DNA from: Protostelium mycophagum
Taxonomy: Eukaryota; Evosea; Variosea; Protosteliida; Protosteliaceae
Assembly (NCBI GenBank): GCA_002081555.1
Contig: MZNV01000972.1
Coordinates: 1-28,284, forward strand
Direction: 5' to 3'
Length of the DNA stretch: 28,284 bases
The notes under the pieces: model-generated
Told to the model about the DNA's origin: nothing
The model's input: only the letters and a program-made list of their open reading frames with translations
The model's database searches: none
Program-made: the position numbers and the translations under genes
Part shown: positions 1-9,377 of the stretch, piece by piece
How the letters are laid out: each line of letters begins with the position of its first letter
How positions within the stretch are numbered: position 1 is the stretch's first letter

Positions 1-212
1 TATTGTTGAGTTCTGTGGTGTTATCTGTCAAGGGCTCTGTTTTGGTTGCTGTTTCTGGTTCTTCTTCTCTCTGTCTTTTTCTGGTATTCCTTGTGTTTGT
101 CTGTTTGTGTATTTTTATCCAATCAGTGTCCCCCTGAAGGGTTCCAACCCCGGCTCCCGCTGTTTCCAGGGGTTCTTCATGACTTTTGTCACTCAGATGA
201 TGCGCCGTACAT
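1..212 (-). CDS. Possible internal exon of an unidentified gene, running off the left edge
   Basis: On the minus strand one frame stays open from a good splice acceptor (ACTAACCAG, exon from 212) to base 1, about 70 codons with no stop. The product would be hydrophilic and charged, with a Lys/Arg patch (RKRQREEE) followed by a Thr/Glu-rich stretch, as in a disordered linker. I recognise no domain. The opposite strand is also open (46-240) and reads as a hydrophobic leader, but that is what a pyrimidine-rich antisense of this exon would give. Neither reading is proven. Confidence 0.3.
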
Positions 213-971
213 CTGGTTAGTGGTATATTTCATTGTCTAGAGAGGACATACCGCATGGTTGTTGCGGTTTGGTTTTGGGGAAAAAAAGATTATTTATTGA
301 ATGTTGCCTGTGGTGCCCAGAGTTGCTCTGCCCCATTAGAGACTGATGCTTTGGATTTTGCTATAGCTGATGTATTCCTAGTAGGATTTTCCTTATACAA
401 ACTCCAACAAGCTGAGTTAAACCACAATACTCACAACAAAGAACCTTTGGCAATAGTAGAGTTGATTCTGCCAGACCACCTAGGGGGTTCTTATTTCAGT
501 GAAATTCCAATGTTTACGCAAAATACTTGTATCAGCAACAAGGTTCAAACCTGCAACTGTAATCAAGCATGCCAGTGTGTTTCCCAACTGAGTTGGTCTC
601 TTTAACGCTTTAGATTGCTCAAGAGAATGCTTTCTAAGTGGGACACACTTGTCACTTCTCAATTATGGGCATTCAAACAACAGAAAGTTCAGTAAAAATT
701 CTATCACTGCAGAACTATGGGAAGCACTGCAAGGGAGCCTGAGGCACCAAAAATACAGCCTAATTTTCTTTGAAAAAGTGATGGGATCAAACATTTGTAC
801 ACATTCGTTATCAATGAGTCTGCAAAGGAAACAGGACTGCGATAACAGCTCGCACCACTCTTCACAAATTGTGAATTCAAATAATGGACAGAAAGAATAT
901 GAGATAAAGTGGCTGTTGACCGATACAATATCTTTCGATTACTCACTGATTGAACGAAAATAAAAAAATAC
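213..971. other. Unassigned region, no convincing gene
   Basis: Several overlapping open frames of 60-116 codons exist on both strands. None has a recognisable domain, paired splice sites or family-like composition. On the minus strand around 600-538 there is a weak resemblance to tRNA A and B boxes (see findings). I see nothing else. Confidence 0.5.
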
Positions 972-1220
972 TCAGTGTAGATGGTTAACACTTAGCTTTA
1001 TCCTTAATTGAAGGATCCAGATCATCCTCACTATCTCTGTAAATCTTCTTTGTTGTAAGATTGCACGGTTCTCTCTAGCCGATGGGTCTACTCTTCCATC
1101 ATGTAATAAGATCCTCATTATATCTTCACGTCCTTTAATTGATGCTATTATCATTACGTAGTTATCTCTATGTGAAGGATCTACATGTTGCAACAGCAAA
1201 CAAACAAAGTCCACATACGT
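972..1220 (-). pseudogene. Degenerate ankyrin-repeat fragment
   Basis: The minus strand encodes ankyrin-like text of the same kind as the gene at 18481-19540. It has FVCLLLQHVDPSHRDNY, then IMRILLHDGRVDPS, then EIVRM. It lacks one residue in the first unit (QH-VDP against QHDVDP). The second unit is cut short, and after EIVRM the frame slips: the expected DLDPS continuation lies in another frame. No F-box exon, start codon or splice acceptor of the family is found upstream. I read it as a decayed partial copy of the F-box/ankyrin family, not a working gene. Confidence 0.65.
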
Positions 1221-1469
1221 GTCTGGCATGTACAAAGGAAATATTGACTATTGTGTCAAAATAAACTGCTGCCAGAGCTTCAAGTGCATCAGTGTGGACG
1301 AACAGTTGTCTTTATTTCTCAGCATAGGCTTTATGTCCGACTACAAATACTTTTATTGTGACAATCTTAATTCTCTTCTTGAGATGAAGAGATACACAGT
1401 GAAAAAGTATTTGTTGACATCATTCACCTGATCATATCTTCTTTTGATGCAAAACTCGATTCTCTCTGT

Positions 1470-1569
1470 GTGGCAACGAAAACTGAAATAAGTTTTCTGC
1501 CAGTTTTCCATAGTACGAGGGATTTGAGGTTGAAACGGGCCACGAGAGTCGATCAGAAATAGAATCCGC
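1470..1569. repeat. Dispersed repeat, divergent copy A
   Basis: It shares the core GAAATAAGTTTTCTGCCAG and the tail GGTTGAAACGGGCCACGAG with the two closer copies downstream, but has extra bases between core and tail. It contains no coding frame. Confidence 0.8.
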
Positions 1570-1583
1570 GGGCAGCAAAAACT

Positions 1584-1694
1584 GGGCAGCGAAAACTGCC
1601 GAAGAAATAAGTTTTCTGCCAGTTTTCCATAGCAAATTCCAGGTTGAAACGGGCCACGAGAGTCGATCAGAAATAGATCCCTGATGATAACGGT
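1584..1694 (+). repeat. 111-bp repeat unit, copy B
   Basis: The unit runs from GGGCAGCGAAAACTGCC to GATAACGGT and is almost identical to 1781-1891, 197 bp further on. It carries GAAAACTG near its start and CAGTTTTC about 30 bases later, so its 5' half could fold. It is non-coding. Confidence 0.9.
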
Positions 1695-1780
1695 AGCTGT
1701 CCGACTCTTAGATGTTGTCTCAGAGCTGAGATCAATTCACTTCTTTGTTTGCTCAAAACCGGAGTTTCGATCATTCGCAT

Positions 1781-1891
1781 GGGCAGCGAAAACTGCCGAA
1801 GAAATAAGTTTTCTGCCAGTTTTCCATAGTAAATTCGAGGTTGAAACGGGCCACGAGAGTCAATCAGAAATAGATCCCTGATGATAACGGT
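1781..1891 (+). repeat. 111-bp repeat unit, copy C
   Basis: It has the same length and boundaries as copy B, with a few substitutions. The 86 bp between B and C are unique. Confidence 0.9.
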
Positions 1892-1915
1892 GAGAGTCAT
1901 CCCAGTTTCATTCAT

Positions 1916-2103
1916 GGTTTGTTCCAAAATCTTGGTTTGTCCCGCAAATTTGGTTCATCCCAAATTGGTCACGTGACCAAGTATTATTGAATAAATTGCA
2001 TTGGATACATATTGCGATCGATATTGTGACAGTTTGCATTCTTTGCTCACTGCCTTCCTCAGCAATTTAAGGTGATTTCAACCATTTTTTGGATGATTGC
2101 GAC
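1916..2103 (+). repeat. 188-bp tandem repeat, copy 1, with E-box palindrome
   Basis: This is directly followed by a second copy at 2104-2290. The unit begins GGTTTGTTCCAAAATC and ends near GGATGATTGCGAC. At 1965-1980 it contains a perfect 16-bp palindrome, TTGGTCACGTGACCAA, centred on the E-box CACGTG. Confidence 0.92.
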
Positions 2104-2290
2104 GGTTTGTTCCAAAATCTTGGTTTGTCCCGCAAATTTGGTTGATCCCAAATTGGTCACGTGACCAAGTATTATTGAATGAATTGCATTGCATACATAT
2201 TGAGATCGATATTGTGACAGCTTGCATTCTTTGCTCACTGCCTTCCTCAGCGATTTAAGGTGATTTCTACATTTTTTGGATGATTCCGAC
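2104..2290 (+). repeat. 188-bp tandem repeat, copy 2
   Basis: A nearly exact second copy of 1916-2103. The palindrome is preserved at 2153-2168. Differences are scattered single bases. Confidence 0.92.
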
Positions 2291-2346
2291 TCAATCATTC
2301 AGTCACGTGATCTCATCGTCAATTTTGCGAGATGTGATCTGATCAA

Positions 2347-2515
2347 TTAGTTGGTTCCAGCTGTTTTCTGGAGCAGGATTATTGCACAAGATGAAGTAAA
2401 ATGCGGTTTAGTATGTCCTCGGTGTCATGATGCAGCACATCGCCACATGACCCAAAAAAACTATGGAAAACTCACTTCATCCCAAATTCCCGGCACATCC
2501 CAAATTTGCGGTAGA
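2347..2515 (+). repeat. 169-bp tandem repeat, copy 1
   Basis: The unit begins TTAGTTGGTTCCAGCTG and ends GCGGTAGA. Short open frames occur in it, but the period is not a multiple of three and the frame changes between copies, so it is not coding. Confidence 0.92.
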
Positions 2516-2684
2516 TTAGTTGGTTCCAGCTGTTTTCTGCAGCAGGATTATTGCACAAGATGAAGTAAAATGCGGTTTAGTATGTCCTCGGTGTCATGAT
2601 GCAGCACATCGCCACATGACCCAAAAAAACTATGGAAAACTCACTTCATCCCAAATTCCCGGCACATCCCAAATTTGCGGTAGA
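2516..2684 (+). repeat. 169-bp tandem repeat, copy 2
   Basis: It differs from copy 1 by very few bases (CTGCAGC for CTGGAGC near the start). Confidence 0.92.
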
Positions 2685-2812
2685 TGAAGCAAAATGCGGT
2701 TTAGTATGTCCTCGGTGTCATGATGGAGCACATCGCCACATGACCCAAAAAAACTATGGAAAACTCACTTCATCCCAAATCCCGTGCCGGCACATCCCAA
2801 ATTTGCGGTACG
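2685..2812 (+). repeat. 169-bp tandem repeat, 5'-truncated copy 3
   Basis: It lacks the first ~45 bases of the unit, has GATGGAGC for GATGCAGC, and carries a small insertion (CGTGCCGG) before the conserved tail CACATCCCAAATTTGCGGTA. Confidence 0.88.
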
Positions 2813-3381
2813 TCCCAGTTTCAATGTCTCTCGACTTCAAAAGATGAGTTGTATAAGATGTTTGGACGGAGCCTTCAATGGACTGCGAACGATGAAGACC
2901 CCGCATCAGTTCGAGAATCTACAATAACACTTTCTTTATCTTGGAAATAAAATCTCGAAACACTGCACAATAAACATTGAGGATGTTTACATGTGACAAC
3001 ATATCTTCACATATAGACGAAGATGACAGAGGGTATATCATTTATTTATATTCTAAAAGTGGTATACAGGTGGCTCAACCACTTGAATTATCTAACAAAA
3101 TTTATTTTTCCATCAAGAATACACCTTTTTGGAGCCGAGATTTCGCTTTTCCAGATTCCAGCATTAAGACAAACAACCTTAGCCAGAGTGCAAAGACTGC
3201 TGTCATCTATGAATCACTATACATTCGCAAACATTCAGAAAAACATCTGGTGTTGCTCTGGCATACCAGATTCATGAATCTTTGCGGTAAGTTTGCGGTA
3301 ATAACCGCGTCCTTACCGAAGAAAAATACAGAGAATAACAAGATGCAATCCTGAAAATAATTTTGGATTTCTGTGATCCAT
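2813..3381. other. Unassigned spacer
   Basis: A 125-codon open frame on the plus strand (2977-3354) has no recognisable domain and shows no family resemblance. Its 3' part runs through a GCGGTAA/TTACCG motif cluster (3284-3318) that elsewhere is intronic or intergenic. I treat the region as non-coding. Confidence 0.5.
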
Positions 3382-3490
3382 AAAAATAATTCAAAATAAT
3401 TCCAAAATAATTCCAAAATAATTCCAAAATAATTCAAAAATAATTCAAAAATAATTCAAAAATAATTCAAAAATAATTCAAAAATAATTC
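3382..3490. repeat. 11-bp minisatellite, about 10 units
   Basis: Tandem units of AAAATAATTC plus one variable base (A or C). Early units end in C, later ones in A, which suggests two rounds of expansion. The array ends five bases from the RagC/D stop codon, so it lies in that gene's 3' untranslated region. Confidence 0.95.
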
Positions 3491-3495
3491 GGTGG

Positions 3496-5442
3496 TCACT
3501 TCATTCGCCTAAAGACTTCGCTCATCGCGCTCTTGAAGCATTGAAAGTTGTAGTCGATCAACCCTGTTCATTTCAATATTCCGAAATATTTTCCGAAATA
3601 TTTGTCAAATAAAATTATAAAAATTACCGTGTTTGTCAAAGTGGTCCTCTCTGAGTATACAGACTAGGGCGAGATAGCGGTTCACTTCTCTCAGATATAA
3701 TACCATTCCATTGTTCAATTTAATTATGGATTGGGATTCTTTGTCATAAGCAATCGTCTCTTCGTCTCTCAGCCTGTTCAGATGAACATCGGATGAAAAA
3801 TAAATAAAAATAAATAAATACCCGTAAATGGATGACACGTCTACAACGACGTCGATCATGTTGGAGCATAATTCATATGTCTGCATGTCCACGGGAGAAG
3901 AGTCTGTAGCCACGTATATCTTACTCACGACATCTATCAAAAAGGCCTTCTCCATTCTGCAGTTCTAAGAAAGTCAGTCTCATGCATCGCGAACATGATT
4001 CGGTACATTATAGAGGATGATGTCTCTGGACCATCAAATGACAGCCTTTGTGCGGCTCTGCCGCGATGTTTCATTCAGGAGGCAATTGTGTATGGTGCAT
4101 TGTGACCTCTTTACTGCAATGAAAACACCAGTATGTTATCTGTGGCTTTGCCTCCATATTTTCTGATGGAATGTTGCTTGGCCGCCTCTGCATGCTGCGC
4201 AGAGCGCCACGAAAAAGTAGCTATAGAACAAAGAGGATGGTGCATGAGATGATTACCGAAATGAGAATGTCCAAGAGGTTCTCTAACGTTGGCAGTTGCG
4301 TGATGAGCTTCTGTATCACTTTTGAAAAGGCTTCAAAGATGGAATGATCGTAAATAGAAGTTAAATAAAAGCTCAAGTGTATGTCTTCGCTGCCCTCTGA
4401 CTGCTGCAGATCTGTCGCTTGGTGTTGGACGTCCCTCTGTGTGTCTAGAAATAATTATCCTCTGCATAAATAGAACTACTCTGCTTTCTCGGTCTCATCA
4501 TTTCATGACAAAAGATCATATGATCATTCAGCATGGATTTTTTGTAGCGGCTCTGCCACATTATTTACCTATAGACAGCTTCAACTTGGCTTTCCTGCCA
4601 CAATCACAGTGGATTGATCACTCAATTAAGACATACCTATCTTTAGCTCATCAGTGAGGCCGTCTGCCTTGTGAATGAAGACTTCAAATGTCATGGATGG
4701 GTTCACTTTTCTGGCTTTTGTGACAGTGACGAGTAATTTATTGAGGGCTTCAGTGTAATCGGCCTGATGTCTTAAGTAATCATCATCTTCGTTTTCTCTG
4801 TCTGTATTCTGGCAGAGACGAAAATCATTTGCCAGATCAAATATTCTATATCTTGAAAAAGATACACACCTGTGCGTCCAAAACAAAGATGAGAGCGCCT
4901 GCTCCACCGAAAATGGATTCAGCGTCAAATGTTCCATCAAAGTAATCGATCTGTCCCGGAAAATCCCAGACTTGAAATTGTACAAAGGAAGAGTTCGAGA
5001 CATTACTCTTGATGATCTTGTTTGTGCTCTCCAGATAAGGTGTTTCATTTGGTGACATTTTGTGGAAGACGACTTTTTGTATGGAGGATTTACCACTCCT
5101 AAGATCCATTAAATCGAGGACGATTGTCGTCATCGCCTCTCACCGTCGGAGACCCATCAGTAGAATTCTTGGTTTGTTTTCTGGTACTGCGTGATGTATT
5201 TCTGGAACCTCAGAGTCCGCGATGTGTTGTTGCATATGTCCATATCTGGGTAAATCAGCGAAAATTGACACGATGAACCAATCACCCCATGTCTGATGGG
5301 AAGGAAGAAGCGAACTGATCGGCATATTCGCCATACTGCAGATAATCAGAGAGCTGAGCGACAGATCTTTACGAATCTTTTCTCAAAAAATATAGATATT
5401 AAAATAGGGATAGGTTCTCACATGCGAAGTATTGTAGGCCAT
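3496..5442 (-). CDS. RagC: Rag GTPase, RagC/D-Gtr2 type
   Basis: Small GTPase that pairs with RagA/B on the lysosome or vacuole to signal amino acids to TORC1. Exons on the minus strand: 5442-5422, 5353-5286, 5245-5144, 5098-4870, 4763-4637, 4444-4257, 3964-3822, 3773-3628, 3563-3496, giving 363 aa (yeast Gtr2 341, human RagC 399). G1 is GLRRSGKSS at 61-69, identical in character to animal RagC. WDFPGQ follows as G3 and HKADG as the G4 region. The C-terminal roadblock domain carries [18 protein letters not shown] and [14 protein letters not shown]. The start MAYNTSH is the first ATG before a 68-bp intron that joins in frame to [12 protein letters not shown] shorter exon 5 is chosen at CATCAG because it restores the conserved DAQ-DYTEAL junction. 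Two introns are unusually long (192 and 292 nt). Confidence 0.95.
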
Positions 5443-5617
5443 GATTCTTGATGATCTCGCACTGCCAGCTCGATAGGCAAGATCGCTGTAAGCTTGTCCG
5501 CAAGGATATCCCTCAGAATTTTCTTGGCACAATTTCTTGAGCCCGAGTTTTTTGGCGCCAAAAAACTGATTTTGTATTATAAATTCACTCAAAGTTAGCC
5601 TACTCTGGTGGTACAAC
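5443..5617. promoter_or_regulatory. Shared head-to-head promoter region
   Basis: Only 175 bp separate the RagC/D start codon (minus) from the coiled-coil start codon (plus), so both promoters must lie here or overlap. I see no clear TATA box. GTTTTTTGGCGCCAAAAAAC at 5542-5561 contains the perfect palindrome TTTTTTGGCGCCAAAAAA, E2F-like in appearance. That could be a regulatory site, but the role is inferred only from the pattern. Confidence 0.5.
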
Positions 5618-8600
5618 ATGAGCAGCCTCTTTTCAGCAGAACCAAAATTTGGGATGAATCAGTTCAACATGACACCATTCTCGGATCCCAATGGCAGCCT
5701 TTTCCATACCACTGAGACACCTGTGTTGGGGTCTCTTTACTCACAGCTTCAAGACTTCAAAATGCAACATCAGAGATCGACCGATACCGGTTCTTCATCC
5801 AGAAAGAACAGATACGGAGCTGAACCACGCCAAATCACGTTCAGGTACTGCACATTTGTGGATATATCTCTGACCACTACAGCGAAACTCCGTCTTCAAC
5901 AAATTATAAGAATTACATTGCAGCAGACAGCATTCAAAGTGATAAAGAGAACAGATACCAGAATTTAAATTCTCGACCAGATGAAGATCTCTTTGAGAAC
6001 ATGAAAGCGCAGATGGCAGCAAAAGATAACTCTATCTCGAGGTAAACTTTCAGAATCACCATTGACTAATTCAATCATTCACAATTGTCTAATCGCTATG
6101 ATATGCCACAAATTCAATTCTCTCGAATTTGTGTTGAACTGTTAAGCCTCCAGAGCAGAATTATGGTTTTTTATCTACCTTGACCAACAAACATCAAGCT
6201 TTTAGAGTCCGAAAACTCCCAGATGCGGTCAAAATGCGCAGACATCAATGCCAAAAACTCAGTGCTGCAAGTCCAGTCACAGAGCAACCAACAACAATTG
6301 AAAAAGCTGCAAGAGCAACTCATCAAGTTGAGGGACCAAATCAATTTAAATCAAGAGGAATTTGTCAGGTGAGTATCGACACGGTTGTTACCGAGAAGAT
6401 GCGGTAGTTACCGCGTTCGAAATACTTATTCTCCGCAGATCTCAAACAACAGAAGAGAAAGCTGCGGCAAGAGAAGCGTCTTTAAACAATACAATTTCAC
6501 AACAAAAATCTACGATGGAGGAACTCAACTCGAGAGTGAGATTCTTGTCTAAATATTTTAATGCCAATTAAATGCCGTTTATTATCTTTCAATTTTAATT
6601 AACCCTTTAAATACCTGAATGCGTCTTATCACGTTTCTTACCGCGGGCACAAATATTTGAGACCTGCATGAAATGCGTGATTTACCGATAAGACGGCATT
6701 CAGGTATTTAAAGGGTTAACTTGATGTGACGATTATCTTCTACAACGAGATCACTTTTACACAAAATTCCAATGATTCAGCCGAAATAATATTCATGTCA
6801 TTTCAGTTGACGCAAACATCGCAAGAGAACATAAAAATGAGCAATATGGTAGAAGAATGCAACTCCAAGATCGCAGAGTACAGAAGTAAAATAGAACGGT
6901 TAAAAGAGGTCAGTGATCATCACGTTTATAACCGTGAACAATGCGGTAGACTACCGTGAGATACTATACATTGACCTTCTAACTTGAGCAGGATACCAAG
7001 AACTACACAGTTTTGAAGGTGGCATACGGGAAGATGAAAAAAGGTGCCGATTATTGTCATTTAGTTGTTATTGCCTCCCAATCCAAGACAAATCTCTGCG
7101 AATTGGATGACGTCAGATGCGTATTCGATTTGATGAATGCGCATCTGACGTCTCGGATTTGTGGCTCGTTGTAGATCGTTTTGAAATTCTGTGATATTAT
7201 ATTTTAATTTCCCATACAAAAAGAACCATTTCCTCGTGTTGAAATAAACTATTTTCTCATCGCTCATCCCACCGAACTATCAACCACAAAAATCCTCGCG
7301 AAACATAAATAACATCTTACATCGAGAACAACAGCTCCATCTTACGACTTTCTCTTCATACAACAACACTCCATCTGACACTGAATAATGACAGTGCAAG
7401 AACACACGATGGAGAGTATTAAAGCACTTAAAGAGAGTATCAAATTGAAAGACATGCATTCACATAACTTGGATAATGAGAAAAAGAAGCTGACGCAAGA
7501 GCTCAAAGATTTGCGAGAGAAGATGCAAAACTTCGACGTGAATCTGACAGCGTCACACGTGAAAGAGGCACAGGTGATTACAGTCTTCTTTAGACGCATA
7601 GACTTTGATGATGTGCATCTCTCAGGCAAATGTATCAAAATAGCAGTGATGCGAATGCGTGCCGTTATTAAGTTTTACAGCGAGATCAATACATGCAATC
7701 CATCACCACACAAAACGAACAGCTTGCCATGGAGATAGAGAAGAACAATGTCCAGATGCAACAACAACAGAAGAAAATCGACGATCTGATGGCAGAGAGA
7801 GTGAGTCTTTGTTGATTTATTTGCCGATCACTTGGAAATAACATCCGCAGCAAGCAGACGAGCATAAACACGCCGAAGAAGTCACTAAGATGCGAAAGGT
7901 AGTCGATAAGTTGGAAGAGCAAAGGGGCAAGAACATAAACACCACCGCAAGAGGAGATAGAGAGTGTTCTGAGTATCTACAACGAGAGTTGAAGATAGCT
8001 AAAGAGATGATTGACAAGTGCAACCGCACCATAAGAGAGCAGAAGGAGCAGATCAAGCAGTTCAATTTACAGGACAAAGCTTTCACCTTCTTAAAGGAGA
8101 CAGATGTCACAACGGTGAGTAGAGACGTAAGTTTTATGCGTTTATAAAAATAGACTGTCGCAGACCGTTGAAACATGCTGTACAATAGCATGAGTATTCT
8201 TGACAGCAAAAAAATGCAGTTTTAAGCGATCGACTTTTGTGATGTTATGATGTGGCGGTAACGAATTCGGACCTTTGGAAAACACGGTAGTTACCGCAAA
8301 AATCCACGTTACGGTACCGAGTTTTTGGAAATCCGTTACCACCATATAACACGAAAATTTACTGAAAAATATCAATAATATCAATTGCTAGACATACACA
8401 ACATCACTGAAGAAAAACAGCAAAACAACCACCTTGCAGACCTGGAAGACTGCGTCCAATACCAACATGAAGAGATAGAGAGGCTCACCGCTGAGATACA
8501 ACTACTTCGAGCGGATCAACAATCTCAAAACGCAAAGAAGCCTTTGCAAACCGAAAAAGACGTGCGAGAAATGCAAGTGTTGAGAGATCGGCTCATCTCG

Positions 8601-9113
8601 ATGGAGAAGAACCAAAATGATGTGAGCCGATCACTATTTTTATATAAGTTTCGCCCAATTGCTATTTCCTTCACAAAAGAAGATCTTATTGACAGGCAAC
8701 AGCTGGCATCAGAGAACGAAATACTACGCAAAAAAACCGAGTCGCGAGAACAGATGACGGAGGCGCGGTCTTGTCTGGAAGACATCAGCACATTACGGCA
8801 ACTCGTGATGTCATTCAACGAATACGGGCGTTTTGGTGGGTCTTCTTTGTACAGAGTATTAGAAAGGCTGCGATCTAAAGGAGATATTGCATCTTTCCCT
8901 CAAATCATTGCCAGCTTGGCGCCGCATTGTGTCCGAGCATCTGCACCAAGAAGCTGAATAATTGCAGATGCCATGGATACCAGCATGACCAAAGAAGTCA
9001 ACAAAGAGGCCTCATTGTCAGAACTCCTCTCCACAATGCGTGAGGAAGTGGAGGACGTTCGCAACCTCGTCGCAGAGAAATATGCACAAAATATAGATTG
9101 TAATGTTCAGTAA
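5618..9113 (+). CDS. Long coiled-coil protein, function unknown
   Basis: Inferred exons: 5618-5844, 5883-6041, 6147-6165, 6199-6368, 6439-6535, 6807-6908, 6992-7043, 7395-7573, 7681-7800, 7851-8118, 8392-8621, 8703-8835, 8968-9113, totalling 633 aa. The first ~130 residues are polar and look disordered. The rest is Gln/Glu/Lys-rich with heptad patterns (LKKLQEQLIKLRDQ, LEEQRGK, EIERLTAEIQLLRADQQ), broken by introns. I recognise no head domain, so it resembles a centrosomal, Golgi or cytoskeletal coiled-coil protein only in composition. Uncertain points: the 19-nt microexon with a 33-nt downstream intron, needed to keep frame, and the donor at 8118 (alternatives at 8114 and 8126). Introns 5 and 7 hold palindromic inserts. 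Its neighbour RagC/D is divergent. Confidence 0.72.
6599..6719. mobile_element. MITE-like hairpin element inside an intron
   Basis: Two ~32-nt arms are near-perfect inverted repeats. The left arm 6599-6630 begins TTAACCCTTTAAATACCTGA and the right arm 6687-6719 ends with its complement. One extra base sits in the right arm. The ~56-nt loop includes TTACCG motifs. The element lies within the intron 6536-6806, which is several times longer than the usual intron here. It has no coding capacity, as expected of a non-autonomous element. A TTAA or TA target duplication is possible because TTAA forms the arm ends. Confidence 0.7.
7109..7152. repeat. Intronic inverted repeat (18-nt arms, 8-nt loop)
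   Basis: GACGTCAGATGCGTATTC at 7109-7126 pairs with GAATGCGCATCTGACGTC at 7135-7152 with one mismatch. It lies in the middle of a 351-nt intron (7044-7394) of the coiled-coil gene and overlaps a TGACGTCA site at 7108-7115. Confidence 0.85.
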
Positions 9114-9377
9114 AGAACGTGCATGTTCCTTTATATCCCCACGATTTGATGCAAAAGCTAAGCTCTCACCAGGAGCTTAAGATGGTCTCCTTGACAATGA
9201 TCTCACCAATGCTTCTTGAGGTCCTCATGCATGTTGCTGTTTAAACCCGGAATCTCGCAGAAAACTTGAGGCGTCATGACGTGCGCGAAGATCGGTGGAA
9301 ATTCACGTTTTCTTGTGTGGTGTTCAGACCACAACATCGCACAACACGCCACGACAACAACAGTCCGTACAACCACG

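Noticed and set aside
1470-2812. CRISPR-like array
   Set aside because: The units are long, directly adjacent or irregularly spaced, without uniform short repeats and unique spacers, and the genome is eukaryotic.
2351-2847. Open frames across the 169-bp repeats with a CPRCHDAAHRH-like zinc-binding look
   Set aside because: The period is not a multiple of three, the frame differs from copy to copy, and the Cys/His pattern follows from repeat sequence alone.
5140-5334. RagC reading that starts at MANMPISS
   Set aside because: That frame reads through the 40-nt intron at 5246-5285. The frame giving DYLQYGEYA before the intron fits the family and joins correctly to the MAYNTSH exon.
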